A DNA stretch of 64,000 nt from an uncultured Carboxylicivirga sp. GTDB taxonomy: Bacteria; Bacteroidota; Bacteroidia; Bacteroidales; Marinilabiliaceae. A program made the translations under genes and the position numbers. Each line of letters opens with the position of its first letter. Position 1 is the first letter of the stretch. The stretch is taken from assembly GCF_963668385.1 (NCBI RefSeq), contig NZ_OY764327.1:1116001-1180000 (forward strand), given 5' to 3'. The notes beneath the pieces were generated by a model. That model made no database searches. It had not been told where the DNA came from and saw only the letters and a list, made by a program, of their open reading frames with translations. Of the stretch, positions 9,493 to 18,130 are shown one piece after another.

Positions 9493-9563
9493 ACTGCGTT
9501 TTTATTTCAAGGTATGAAAATTCGCAGAGAAATGCTTGCAAAATGATATGATAAATAAAATAA

Positions 9564-10139
9564 TTATTTACAGCACGATTCTATGTATTGAATTAATACA
9601 TGAATTACTTTTATATGAATTTCCTGAATACGATCGGAATAACCCGTATGTGGAGAACGAATTTCAACATCACATATTTTAGCTAGTTCACCTCCGCTTT
9701 TACCTGTCAATGCAACCACCTTCATACCCTTAACTTTGGCAGCTCTAGCAGCATTTAAAACATTTGGAGAGTTGCCACTTGTGCTAATGGCTAGCAAAAC
9801 ATCACCAGTGCAGCCTACTGCTTCAACATATCTCGAGAATATATAATCAAAACCATAATCGTTAGCCACACACGTGATATGTGTTGGATCTGAGATAGCA
9901 ATGGCAGCCATCCCTTTACGATCATCTCTGAAACGCCCTGTAAGCTCTTCAGCAAAATGCATCGCATCACTCATCGATCCACCATTACCACACGAAAATA
10001 CTTTGCTCCCGTTGTTGATTGCATCAGCCATTAAATCACCGGCTTCTTTAATTCTATCCCAATTTTCTGAATCATTTATAAAACGATTCAAAACTTCTTG
10101 TGCTTCTACGAAACTGTTTGCGATGTCTTGTATTGTCAT
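9564..10139 (-). CDS. gmhA: phosphoheptose isomerase (SIS domain)
   Basis: Converts sedoheptulose 7-phosphate to D-glycero-D-manno-heptose 7-phosphate, the first step of ADP-heptose synthesis for LPS core or other heptose glycans. The 191-residue protein has the SIS-domain motifs [11 protein letters not shown] (49-59) and ISTSGNSPN (118-126). The zinc/active-site residues of the E. coli enzyme fall at the same numbers here: His61, Glu65, Gln172 and His180. hldD of the same pathway lies about 40 kb away in this window. The other kinase/phosphatase steps are not seen here. Confidence 0.95.
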   Translation of the reverse strand: MTIQDIANSFVEAQEVLNRFINDSENWDRIKEAGDLMADAINNGSKVFSCGNGGSMSDAMHFAEELTGRFRDDRKGMAAIAISDPTHITCVANDYGFDYIFSRYVEAVGCTGDVLLAISTSGNSPNVLNAARAAKVKGMKVVALTGKSGGELAKICDVEIRSPHTGYSDRIQEIHIKVIHVLIQYIESCCK

Positions 10140-10156
10140 ATTTCTATAATCTGCTG

Positions 10157-10186
10157 TAAAAGTACGTGGCTTTTTTGAATTACAAA
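10157..10186 (-). promoter_or_regulatory. putative promoter of gmhA
   Basis: Read on the minus strand, TTTG, 18 bases, then TACTTTTA. This matches the Bacteroidota -33/-7 arrangement with one mismatch in the -7 box. It is placed 18 bases upstream of the gmhA ATG. Confidence 0.5.
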
Positions 10187-10235
10187 ACTCTGTATAATTA
10201 CTCCTTCTTAGTTAATTCTATGATCCTTCGAAATT

Positions 10236-11285
10236 TTATTTCTTTCGAGCTACAATTATATCTCGTTTGATTGATTTATCCACCATATGCTCAAACTGAT
10301 TGTAAGGCTCTTCTGTCAAAACTTCAAAGCCTTTATTTTCAAAATGCAGCAATAACTTATGTTTTGAAACAACAAACGAATTCCATGCCAAAACAATACA
10401 TCCACCCTTTTGAAGTACTTTGTGCCATCCGGCTAAGCAAAGTTCTAACAGTTCAGAAGGGTTACGAGTAATAGAACCACTTTTCGTAGCACCGGTATTT
10501 CCATGAGCAATACCATATGGCAAATCCCCAACAATTAATTGAAAAAAATTCGCTTTAAAATAATTGGCAGCATCGTTTGTGTTTCCATTAACCACGCCCA
10601 ACTTCTTTCGGTTTGATTCAGATTTAAATTCCTCTTTGCTTTTAGCATATTCAAATTCTTGAATATAGATGGCTTCAGCCTTACTTTTACCAAATACCTG
10701 ATGTTTATCAGCCTTGTGCTTATAACGTTCGGTTTCGATGTATTTTTTGAAAAACAGAGTGGCTTCATGAACCGATTTTGGTTCTATTTCTATTCCATAT
10801 GAATTAAAACCATAAACAGATCCTTCAAACAAGGTAGTACCTTTTCCCGCTACAGGATCCAACAAATTTATGCTTTGATTATAGTTGAAATTACTTGATA
10901 ACAATGCTACATTAACCATCATTTTAGTAAACAACTCGTTTGTTTTACCTTGATATTTTAGCAACGAACTGATTTTATCATCAACATATTCATAATTAGC
11001 TCTAGATATTGGGACTAAACTTATTTGATTATCAATTTGAACGAGTTTGTAAATAGCAAATACAAACGATAATCGTGAGATGATATCAATGTCAGATTGA
11101 TTTAACTCATTAGCACAGTCGACCCCTAGATACCTGACGGAAGCAATTTCTTCGATTCGTATATTCTCGCAGGCTACATCTAAACGTTTGCTTGCTAATA
11201 ATAATTCAGCCAACGCAAGTTTATCTGCCAAATTGTAATAAACCCTGTTGTGGCCAGGATGTTGTAATATCAAATAGGTAATCAT
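10236..11285 (-). CDS. TRM11-like class I SAM-dependent methyltransferase
   Basis: A 349-residue protein with an N-terminal domain of about 130 residues of unknown role, then a Rossmann-type methyltransferase domain. Motif I is LLDPVAGKGTTLFEG (around 142-156), followed by the acidic IEIEPKSVHEA segment. The catalytic motif is GDLPYG, the DPPY-type motif of TRM11/Trm-G10 RNA methyltransferases and related N-methyltransferases. The likely substrate is RNA (tRNA or rRNA) guanine or adenine, by inference only; DNA cannot be excluded. A long basic insert lies between the two motifs. It has a good upstream -7 box and appears to be monocistronic. Confidence 0.75.
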   Translation of the reverse strand: MITYLILQHPGHNRVYYNLADKLALAELLLASKRLDVACENIRIEEIASVRYLGVDCANELNQSDIDIISRLSFVFAIYKLVQIDNQISLVPISRANYEYVDDKISSLLKYQGKTNELFTKMMVNVALLSSNFNYNQSINLLDPVAGKGTTLFEGSVYGFNSYGIEIEPKSVHEATLFFKKYIETERYKHKADKHQVFGKSKAEAIYIQEFEYAKSKEEFKSESNRKKLGVVNGNTNDAANYFKANFFQLIVGDLPYGIAHGNTGATKSGSITRNPSELLELCLAGWHKVLQKGGCIVLAWNSFVVSKHKLLLHFENKGFEVLTEEPYNQFEHMVDKSIKRDIIVARKK

Positions 11286-11315
11286 ATCAAATTTATTCGA
11301 TCAGAAAATAGATTG

Positions 11316-11323
11316 CAAAGATA
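11316..11323 (-). promoter_or_regulatory. putative -7 box for the TRM11-like methyltransferase
   Basis: Read on the minus strand TATCTTTG, a perfect TAnnTTTG match, 30 bases upstream of the ATG. No -33 element is evident. Confidence 0.5.
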
Positions 11324-11376
11324 CTTATCGTTGCGATTAAATGGAAATAGATGTAATAGGATCAAGTTTTGACAAT

Positions 11377-11407
11377 AAAAAAGAGCGAACCCCAACGATT
11401 CGCTCTT
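11377..11407 (-). terminator. terminator of the MORN-like repeat gene
   Basis: Nine-base perfect inverted repeat AAGAGCGAA/TTCGCTCTT (11381-11389 and 11399-11407). On the minus strand it is followed by TTTTATT. It lies 22 bases beyond the stop codon. Confidence 0.85.
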
Positions 11408-11429
11408 CTACATATGTTGTTACGAGAGT

Positions 11430-11888
11430 TTAATAATTTTTCTCTGCCACTAATTTTCCTTCTTCATCCCATATTTTCCACGATCCGATTTTTTTACCAT
11501 TAGAGTATAACATCTCGTAACGTAGAACTCTGTTTTCGTCCCAGATATACCATTTACCATCTTTTACACCATCTTTATAGCGAGCTTCTGCTGTTTTTGT
11601 ACCGACTTCATCATAAGTAATCCAGGTTCCGTCCATTTCATTATTTTTAAATGAACGAACTTCATTTATTTTTTTATTATCAAAATATAAAGTTGTGGAT
11701 CCATGCTTTTCGCCCTTGACAACATTCATCTCTACTTTCTTGTTGCCTGACTCGTAGTACTCGGTGTACACGCCAGTATATAGATTGTTATCCTGATCGT
11801 AGTACTTACCATCTTTAAATGTTAGCTGAGCATTAACCAATGTAGTTAACGTAGCAAATAATGCGAATAAAATAACCGACTTGTTCAT
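11430..11888 (-). CDS. secreted MORN-variant (YwqK-like) repeat protein
   Basis: A 152-residue exported protein. The signal peptide ends at VNAQ (about residue 21). It is followed by four to five repeats of the pattern ...G.Y..Y(Y/D)E.G.K..E...K.G.K.G.W..., for example YTEYYESGNKKVEMN and WKIWDEEGKLVAEKN. These are MORN-variant repeats as found in YwqK-family proteins, often annotated as antitoxin-like without experimental support. A surface or periplasmic binding role is more likely given the signal peptide. The ATG of MNKSVILF is chosen over an upstream TTG in frame. Confidence 0.75.
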   Translation of the reverse strand: MNKSVILFALFATLTTLVNAQLTFKDGKYYDQDNNLYTGVYTEYYESGNKKVEMNVVKGEKHGSTTLYFDNKKINEVRSFKNNEMDGTWITYDEVGTKTAEARYKDGVKDGKWYIWDENRVLRYEMLYSNGKKIGSWKIWDEEGKLVAEKNY

Positions 11889-12095
11889 ATTATTTAAATT
11901 TTCATTGTTTATACTAACTCCCAACTAAGCCCTGTGTGTGATGCTTCAGAAATTAATATCCGAATGAAAACCCAAACGGTTAACACAAAGTTAACATTTA
12001 ATTTACAATAAAGTTAGATTGTAATAAAAATCTCATGTTAAATTTCATAAAACCCACATTTACTGAACCTTCCCAAAAATTATTTTTTTGGATAA

Positions 12096-12126
12096 AAAAA
12101 TAGCGACCCTTTTGGGATCGCTATTT
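12096..12126 (-). terminator. terminator of the CarboxypepD_reg-like gene
   Basis: Inverted repeat AAAATAGCG-A-CCC / GGG-AT-CGCTATTTT with a 4-base loop and one bulged base. On the minus strand it is followed by TTTATCC. It lies 22 bases downstream of the stop codon. Confidence 0.8.
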
Positions 12127-12148
12127 TAAAGAAAGTATGGTTGTATAA

Positions 12149-12499
12149 TTACTTTTCTGCTTCGAGTTTAATCGACACCTTCGAATCTTTTTTGGTATCA
12201 ACCGTTGTTTTCTTATCAGCATACGAAATGTAGTCCGATTTAAGTGTATATGTACCTTTTTCAATATTATCAAAAGTAAATATGCCATCAAAATCTGTAT
12301 AAGCAACCTGTTCTGTTCCTTCCAAAATAACTTTTACTCCGGCAAGACTTTCACCTGTTACTTCATCAGTAATGGTACCCGATATAGAAGTGATGGCATT
12401 TGCAGATGCTTCCGCATCTCTTTTGTTGTTTTTGTTATCAGCGTAAGAGTTAAAACCAATCATTAACAAACCTACCAACAATATAATCTGTGTTTTCAT
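12149..12499 (-). CDS. small secreted carboxypeptidase-regulatory-like domain protein
   Basis: A 116-residue exported protein: a signal peptide to about residue 21 (FNSYADN), an Asn/Lys/Asp/Ala linker, then one complete CarboxypepD_reg-like beta-sandwich (SISGTITDEVTGESLAGVKV, TDFDGIFTFDNIEKGTYTL). In Bacteroidota this domain normally starts TonB-dependent receptors and other surface proteins; here it stands alone. Possible roles are extracellular binding or a stabilising accessory for another envelope protein. The ATG of MKTQIILL is used, since the longer frame lacks a better start. Confidence 0.8.
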   Translation of the reverse strand: MKTQIILLVGLLMIGFNSYADNKNNKRDAEASANAITSISGTITDEVTGESLAGVKVILEGTEQVAYTDFDGIFTFDNIEKGTYTLKSDYISYADKKTTVDTKKDSKVSIKLEAEK

Positions 12500-12523
12500 C
12501 TTTTTCTGTGTTATGTTACAATG

Positions 12524-12531
12524 CAAATGTA
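12524..12531 (-). promoter_or_regulatory. putative -7 box for the CarboxypepD_reg-like gene
   Basis: Minus-strand TACATTTG, a perfect TAnnTTTG match, 24 bases upstream of the ATG. Confidence 0.45.
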
Positions 12532-12656
12532 TGATAGCAATGTTACCCCATTATTAAGTCCAATTTACCAGTTGGTTAATTGATTGTTAACTTTATAGAC
12601 ATTCTCTTTGCTTGAAGATTATTTATAATAGTACTATCTTATTTGTTAAAAAACAT

Positions 12657-13364
12657 ATGGGTATTAGTAACTTGATAAAAACAACTTCAGCAGGCTTATT
12701 TGATTTGCTATATCCTAGAAATTGCATGAGTTGTGGAACTCATCTATTTGAAGACGAAGAGGAAATATGTAAATTCTGCATAAAGCGATTACCCCGAACT
12801 AGGTTTGAACGTCGTCCTGCAGATAACGTTATTTCCGCACTACTGTGGGGAAGATGTAAAGTAGAATATTCGTATTCATTATATTATTATCGAAAAGGAG
12901 AAAGAATACAAAAGCTTCTGCACGCCCTAAAATACAAGGGCAATACTAAAATCGGACATCTATTAGGTGTTGAATTAGGAAAGGCTATTGCCGATAGTAA
13001 GATACAATTTGATGTGATTGTTCCGGTTCCACTTCATCCCACAAAGCAAAAGAAACGGGGTTATAATCAAAGCGAAGTAATTGCCAATGGAATCCACGAA
13101 GTACTTAAAATTCCTATTGAAACTTCGGTATTAAAAAGAGCTATTCATACATCAACCCAGACTAAAAAGGGAAGGTTTGAGCGATGGCAAAATGTTGAGA
13201 GTATCTTTACTTTAAATAATATTGAATTATTTACCGGTCTAAATATTCTGGTGATTGATGATGTTATTACAACAGGCTCAACCATGGAAGCTTGCGTTAA
13301 TACATTGGCAGAAATTAAAAGTATCAAAGTTAGTTTGGCCACAATAGCGTGTGCATACCTATAA
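12657..13364 (+). CDS. comF: ComF family phosphoribosyltransferase-like protein
   Basis: A 235-residue cytosolic protein with the two ComF modules. The N-terminal zinc finger has Cys23, Cys26, Cys38 and Cys41 (CMSC...CKFC). The C-terminal PRTase fold has the PRPP-binding loop VIDDVITTGSTM (200-210) and the GYNQSEVIANGI segment. ComF is required for natural transformation in several bacteria; its exact reaction is not settled. The ATG of MGISNL is preferred, with TTG available 15 codons upstream. The gene end overlaps the convergent PorT-like gene by 6 bases. Confidence 0.9.
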   Translation: MGISNLIKTTSAGLFDLLYPRNCMSCGTHLFEDEEEICKFCIKRLPRTRFERRPADNVISALLWGRCKVEYSYSLYYYRKGERIQKLLHALKYKGNTKIGHLLGVELGKAIADSKIQFDVIVPVPLHPTKQKKRGYNQSEVIANGIHEVLKIPIETSVLKRAIHTSTQTKKGRFERWQNVESIFTLNNIELFTGLNILVIDDVITTGSTMEACVNTLAEIKSIKVSLATIACAYL

Positions 13365-14000
13365 TTTGTTTATTGCGTAATATACCGAAAACACCATATT
13401 GTTATTGTATTGTCCGGGCTTACGACTTAGCCAGTGTTTCTTGGGATCGTAAATTGGAATTTCACCATCATAAGGTATACGAATTCGATTTAATGAATAA
13501 AGAAGACGTGCATTCACCCAAAGCCTCTCGTTAAAATGATAATTAACTCCGAATACAGTCGCATACTCCATTGTTTTAAACGGCGGCACACCTTCATTAC
13601 CTTTTATAGATTGCTCATCCCAAAATTCATCATCGTTAATCAGTGCGGCAATAGACATTCCGGCTTCAACAGAAAAATGTTGAAAATTATACCGAGCTAC
13701 AACTGGAAACTGAATATATCCCAAATCAATTTGGTAATCGTCGTAAATACCTTTTTCTATATTAGGTGCTCTTCGCGCTCCTTTTTGAATAAAACTAATA
13801 TCAAATTGTAAATCCATTGTTTTCGAAATCTGGCGACTTACAAATCCTCCTATCGTAAAACCTGGTTTATGAAAACCGGCATAAGTATCACCATCAACCT
13901 GCGATAAACTAGCTCCTCCCACAAAACCGGCCCGAAAGTCTTGGGCAATTAATGGTAAAACTAAAAGGAAGAGGAAGCTAGTAGTTATCAATTTTTTCAT
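13359..14000 (-). CDS. PorT-like outer-membrane beta-barrel protein
   Basis: A 213-residue protein with a clean signal peptide (MKKLITTSFLFLLVLPLIAQ) followed by alternating aromatic/polar strands typical of a small 8-stranded outer-membrane barrel. FRAGFVGGASLSQVDGDTYAGFHKPGF resembles the start of PorT-family (OMP_b-brl_2) proteins, whose strands include GYIQFPVVARYNF. The function is not known; PorT itself assists type IX secretion, but most family members are uncharacterised. It starts 2 bases after the sirtuin stop codon, so the two are probably one transcript. Confidence 0.8.
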   Translation of the reverse strand: MKKLITTSFLFLLVLPLIAQDFRAGFVGGASLSQVDGDTYAGFHKPGFTIGGFVSRQISKTMDLQFDISFIQKGARRAPNIEKGIYDDYQIDLGYIQFPVVARYNFQHFSVEAGMSIAALINDDEFWDEQSIKGNEGVPPFKTMEYATVFGVNYHFNERLWVNARLLYSLNRIRIPYDGEIPIYDPKKHWLSRKPGQYNNNMVFSVYYAINKL

Positions 14001-14002
14001 GG

Positions 14003-14686
14003 TTAGTTTTTAAGCAGGTTAATTAATTTTCTCACTCCTGTAGTGGCTTTTTCCTGAATAAAAGTAATATTAGATGATGGAGTAAACAAGGGCTCAGCCG
14101 GATCGATAAGATAGATTGGCACTCCGGGTGATACATAATTCAATAAGCCGGCAGCAGGATATACATTTAACGATGTTCCCACAACCACAAAAATATCAGC
14201 CCTTCGGGTTAACTCGATAGCTGGTTCAATGGCAGGAACTGCTTCGCCAAACCAAACAATATGAGGCCTTAGTTGAGATCCTTTCTCACATTTATCTCCC
14301 CATTTTAATTCCCATCCATCTAAATCATATACTAATGATTCGTCAACTGTACTTCTAACTTTTTTTAATTCTCCATGAAGATGCAATACTCTCGAACTTC
14401 CAGCCTTTTCATGCAAATCATCGATATTTTGAGTTATCACGTCTACATCAAAAAAGTTTTCAAGTTCAGCAATTCCAGTATGTCCATCGTTAGGTTTAGC
14501 CTGATAAAGTTGCTTACGCCGTTGATTATAAAAATCCAGTACCAAATGTGGATCTGCGGCCCACCCTTCAGGACTTGCTACCTGTGTTACATCATGATTT
14601 TCCCATAATCCGTCGTTATCGCGAAAAGTTTTAATTCCACTTTCGGCACTCATGCCTGCTCCGCTTAATACAACCAACTTTTTCAT
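14003..14686 (-). CDS. cobB: NAD-dependent protein deacylase (sirtuin), zinc-less type
   Basis: A 227-residue sirtuin that removes acyl groups from lysine using NAD+. The NAD motifs are GAGMSAESGI (9-18), QNID (86-89), catalytic His104 in HLHGEL and GTSLNVYPAAG (170-180). Tyr53 and Arg56 (YNQR) match the Y-x-x-R pair that favours succinyl/malonyl lysine in SIRT5-type enzymes, so it is probably a desuccinylase/demalonylase (inference). The usual four zinc-binding cysteines are absent: only Cys133 is present, and the zinc module is shortened. It is encoded 2 bases upstream of the PorT-like barrel gene, an unexplained partner. Confidence 0.9.
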   Translation of the reverse strand: MKKLVVLSGAGMSAESGIKTFRDNDGLWENHDVTQVASPEGWAADPHLVLDFYNQRRKQLYQAKPNDGHTGIAELENFFDVDVITQNIDDLHEKAGSSRVLHLHGELKKVRSTVDESLVYDLDGWELKWGDKCEKGSQLRPHIVWFGEAVPAIEPAIELTRRADIFVVVGTSLNVYPAAGLLNYVSPGVPIYLIDPAEPLFTPSSNITFIQEKATTGVRKLINLLKN

Positions 14687-14803
14687 TTCTTTCTTAACTA
14701 TTTACTATTATCGAGCATTAAATTTAGTAATAGTTTTCATTCATTAGCTCTTTTGTTAATTTTAGCCAACTGTTAATCAAAACTATATCAACACTCATTT
14801 TTT

Positions 14804-15622
14804 ATGAAACGTTTGAAGCTCAGACTCTATGAAGTAATATTTGAAGCAGATACCAAAGCCGGTAAATGGTTTGATATTATTTTAATTGGTTTGATTTTGT
14901 TCAGCATCGTAATTGTAATGATCGAAAGCGACAACAGAGTTATGCCTAATGCTCAGCTATGGGTTGATATAGTTGAGTGGACAGTTACGATATTATTTAC
15001 CATTGAATACTTTTTACGTATTTGGATAATTGATAAACCCCGAAAATATATCTTCTCGTTTTTTGGGATAATCGATCTATTATCCATCCTACCATCGTTT
15101 ATCGGTTTGTTTTTTGCAGGTACCCAAATGTTATTGGTACTTCGCTCCCTCAGATTATTGAGAGTTTTCAGAGTATTGAAATTAACCCGATACGTTAAAG
15201 AAGCTACAGCTCTTTGGGAAGCTCTGGCTGCCGGAAGAAATAAAATTGGAGTATTCTTGTTTGCGGTTTTAATTTTAATTACCATTCTTGGTACCGTTAT
15301 GTATCTAATCGAGAAACCTTTTAACGAAGGTTTCAGAAGTATTCCCGAAAGTATTTACTGGGCAGTAGTTACATTAACGACTGTTGGCTATGGCGATATT
15401 GCACCTGTTACAACTCTAGGAAAATTTGTAGCCGGTGTAATAATGATTATTGGATATGCTATTATAGCTGTACCTACAGGAATAGTTACAAGCGAGTTAG
15501 CGAAAGAATTCACACGCAAAACTCCTACCAATACACAAGTGTGCTCGCACTGTTTTAAAGATAACCACGACGATGATGCCATTCATTGTAAATATTGTGG
15601 CGTTAAACTTAATAATGAATAA
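14804..15622 (+). CDS. voltage-gated-type potassium channel with C-terminal zinc ribbon
   Basis: A 272-residue inner-membrane channel subunit with six predicted helices. The S4 segment has regularly spaced basic residues (R114, R117, R120, R123, K126, R129). The pore filter TTVGYGD (192-198) is typical of K+-selective Kv channels. The soluble tail is short and ends in CSHC (247-250) and CKYC (262-265), a predicted zinc ribbon not expected in the basic Kv architecture. A weak box TAATTTTA lies 40 bases upstream. It is monocistronic by position. Confidence 0.9.
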   Translation: MKRLKLRLYEVIFEADTKAGKWFDIILIGLILFSIVIVMIESDNRVMPNAQLWVDIVEWTVTILFTIEYFLRIWIIDKPRKYIFSFFGIIDLLSILPSFIGLFFAGTQMLLVLRSLRLLRVFRVLKLTRYVKEATALWEALAAGRNKIGVFLFAVLILITILGTVMYLIEKPFNEGFRSIPESIYWAVVTLTTVGYGDIAPVTTLGKFVAGVIMIIGYAIIAVPTGIVTSELAKEFTRKTPTNTQVCSHCFKDNHDDDAIHCKYCGVKLNNE

Positions 15623-15682
15623 CATAAGCGATGTTTATAACTTCTTATTTGAGTTATAATCCGACTGTTTCAGATTACTTCT

Positions 15683-15690
15683 TATCTTTG
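15683..15690 (+). promoter_or_regulatory. putative -7 box for the mutL operon
   Basis: TATCTTTG, a perfect TAnnTTTG match, 35 bases upstream of the first gene's ATG. No TTG at the expected -33 spacing. Confidence 0.5.
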
Positions 15691-15725
15691 CATTAGGCGC
15701 GGATGAAACGCAAAAATTTACAATT

Positions 15726-16055
15726 ATGAAGTTTACTTTTACAAAAGTGGCCAGACACCGTGTGTTTCAGCACGATCCGATTTATTACGATGAAAAAAAG
15801 GAACAGCGGGAAGAAAGAGAACGCCGAGTTCGTGAAGAACTGGGACTGTTAACTGATGAGGAGAAGGATAAAGGGTATGCCGATCGTATAAAAGGAGGCA
15901 TGCGTCGAAGAATGAAATCGCATTATGAAGTTTCGCGAAGTGCTAAACGAAATTCTAATATTCGTCTGGTAGTGATTCTGATAATCTTAATGGTTATTGG
16001 TGTTTACCTAGTTGAATCAGGAATGGATTGGCTAAAGATTTTTATTGAAAAGTAA
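15726..16055 (+). CDS. conserved hypothetical basic single-TM protein upstream of mutL
   Basis: A 109-residue protein with a very charged N-terminal half (DEKKEQREERERRVREELG, then RIKGGMRRRMKSHYE) and one hydrophobic helix near residues 79-96 (LVVILIILMVIGVYLVES). I recognise no functional family; it looks like a Bacteroidota-specific tail-anchored or small inner-membrane protein. It sits 30 bases before the mutL ATG under what looks like the same promoter, but a functional link to mismatch repair is not implied. Confidence 0.75.
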   Translation: MKFTFTKVARHRVFQHDPIYYDEKKEQREERERRVREELGLLTDEEKDKGYADRIKGGMRRRMKSHYEVSRSAKRNSNIRLVVILIILMVIGVYLVESGMDWLKIFIEK

Positions 16056-16085
16056 TTATTGAAAAGGAAGAGGAGAAAGGAACAA

Positions 16086-17981
16086 ATGTCAAATATTATT
16101 CAGTTATTGCCTGATTCGGTAGCTAATCAAATCGCTGCCGGAGAAGTGATACAACGACCTGCATCAGTTATTAAAGAGTTGATGGAAAATGCTGTGGATG
16201 CAGGAGCAACGGAAATACAAGTAGTAACATCAGAAGCTGGTAAAAATCTTATACAAATAATTGATAACGGTTCGGGAATGGCCGAAACCGATGCCCGAAT
16301 GGCTTTTGAACGTCATGCGACATCAAAAATACGCCAAGCAAAAGATTTATTTGAACTTACAACTATGGGTTTTCGAGGCGAAGCTTTAGCCTCAATCGCT
16401 GCAGTTGCTCAAGTTGAATTAAAAACGCGTCGCGAAGAAGATGAATTGGGAGTACACATTTGTATTTCCGGCTCACAAGTGGAATCTCAAGAACCAGTAC
16501 AGTGTTCTAAGGGAAGCCAGTTCATTATTAAAAATTTGTTTTATAATGTACCAGCACGTCGTCGTTTTCTGAAAAAGAATTCGACTGAGCTTCGCCATAT
16601 TATCAATGAATTTCAACGAGTAGCATTGGCGAATCCGCATATTGCCATGAGTTTGATTCATAACGATGTGCCATTATTTAATTTACCTGTAGGTAACACC
16701 AAACAACGCATCGTAAATATGATGGGTAAACAAATGGGAAACCATTTGATTCCGGTTGAGACCGATACCGTGATGGTTAAAATATCGGGTTATGTTGGAA
16801 AACCTGAATCGGCAAGAAAAACCATGGGTGATCAGTTCTTCTTTGTGAACAATCGCTATATGAAGCATCCTTATCTGCATCGAGCTCTTATGGATGCATA
16901 TGACAATATACTTTTACCGGAAACCATTCCTGCTTATTTCATTTTTCTTGAAGTAGATCCTCAAATTGTAGATGTTAATATTCATCCTACAAAAACAGAA
17001 ATTAAATTCGAGAATGAAAAAGCGATTTGGCAAATACTGAATGCATCGATACGCGAGAGTTTGGGTAAATTTAATATGATGCCTTCTATCGACTTCGATA
17101 CAACCGATCAGATAGATATACCTGTGCATCAAAAGGATTATGTTCCTGCTGAACCTAACGTTGAGTTTAACCCATTTTATAATCCTTTTGAGCAAGAACA
17201 AAACAGTTCTGTCCCATCTTCTGGAGGATCAAATGGAGCTACTTTCCAATCAAAATCAAATACTCAAGGATGGCAAAATCTATACGAAGGATTTCAATCA
17301 GATCCTTCTTCCGATTTTGATCCATCAGAAGGAGAAGCCTTTTTTATAGAATCTCATGAAGAGCCACAGCCGGTACAGCAAACGATTTTATCATCAGCAG
17401 GCGATGAAAATGTGGTGTCAAACAATCAGTTTTTCCAACTAAAAAACAGATACATTCTTACATCTGTTAAGTCTGGTTTAATGATGATTGATCAGCGAAG
17501 AGCTCACGAACGAATTATTTTCGAAGGTTTTATGAGAGCTTTAAGTACTGGTGCTTCTTTATCTCAAAAAATGTTATTTCCCGAAGAGTTACCCTATGGC
17601 CCTCATGAAGTAGGAATGATAAATGAGTTAAAGAATGAGTTATTTGCTTTAGGTCTTGAATTGGAGCAAAAAGATGATGAAACATTCTTGGTATTATCAA
17701 CTCCTGCCGGTTTAGAAAATATATCGGCCGCTCAATTAGTTGACGGTATTTTAACCGATTTTAAAGATGGTGAGGTAGATGTTGACAAGGAAGTGTGCGA
17801 ACAATTAGCAAGCTCAATGGCCAAACGTGCTGCCATACCTTATAGTAAAAGCTTAAGCCAAATGGAAATGAGCGAATTGTTTGATCAGTTATTCGCTTGT
17901 AGCATTCCTAATTTTTCGCCAGCCGGTAAAGCTATTATCTCAATTTTAGATAATGACGAATTAGGTAAACGATTTAGCTAG
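16086..17981 (+). CDS. mutL: DNA mismatch repair protein MutL
   Basis: A 631-residue MutL that couples MutS mismatch recognition to strand nicking. The GHKL ATPase domain is intact (ENAVDAGA 34-41, DNGSGM 60-65, TMGFRGEAL 93-101), followed by the transducer domain with HPTKTEIKF. A Gln/Ser-rich linker (about 350-450) leads to the C-terminal dimerisation/endonuclease domain. The endonuclease motif DQHAxxExxxxE appears as D469QRRAHERIIFE480: both Glu and the Asp are kept but His-Ala is Arg-Arg. The ATG of MSNIIQ follows a purine-rich GGAGAAAGG. An upstream in-frame TTG (16059) is less likely. Confidence 0.95.
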   Translation: MSNIIQLLPDSVANQIAAGEVIQRPASVIKELMENAVDAGATEIQVVTSEAGKNLIQIIDNGSGMAETDARMAFERHATSKIRQAKDLFELTTMGFRGEALASIAAVAQVELKTRREEDELGVHICISGSQVESQEPVQCSKGSQFIIKNLFYNVPARRRFLKKNSTELRHIINEFQRVALANPHIAMSLIHNDVPLFNLPVGNTKQRIVNMMGKQMGNHLIPVETDTVMVKISGYVGKPESARKTMGDQFFFVNNRYMKHPYLHRALMDAYDNILLPETIPAYFIFLEVDPQIVDVNIHPTKTEIKFENEKAIWQILNASIRESLGKFNMMPSIDFDTTDQIDIPVHQKDYVPAEPNVEFNPFYNPFEQEQNSSVPSSGGSNGATFQSKSNTQGWQNLYEGFQSDPSSDFDPSEGEAFFIESHEEPQPVQQTILSSAGDENVVSNNQFFQLKNRYILTSVKSGLMMIDQRRAHERIIFEGFMRALSTGASLSQKMLFPEELPYGPHEVGMINELKNELFALGLELEQKDDETFLVLSTPAGLENISAAQLVDGILTDFKDGEVDVDKEVCEQLASSMAKRAAIPYSKSLSQMEMSELFDQLFACSIPNFSPAGKAIISILDNDELGKRFS

Positions 17982-18130
17982 TGACACATTGACATAGTAT
18001 TGATTGGTTTTGTATCTAATATTGTCATTTTTTTGTTAAACTAACTATTGAATTCAGGTTTTTATCCGATATTTAAAAAATGGCATTGATGTTGTGTATT
18101 AATTGCCTAGAATAAACTTAATTTACGATT

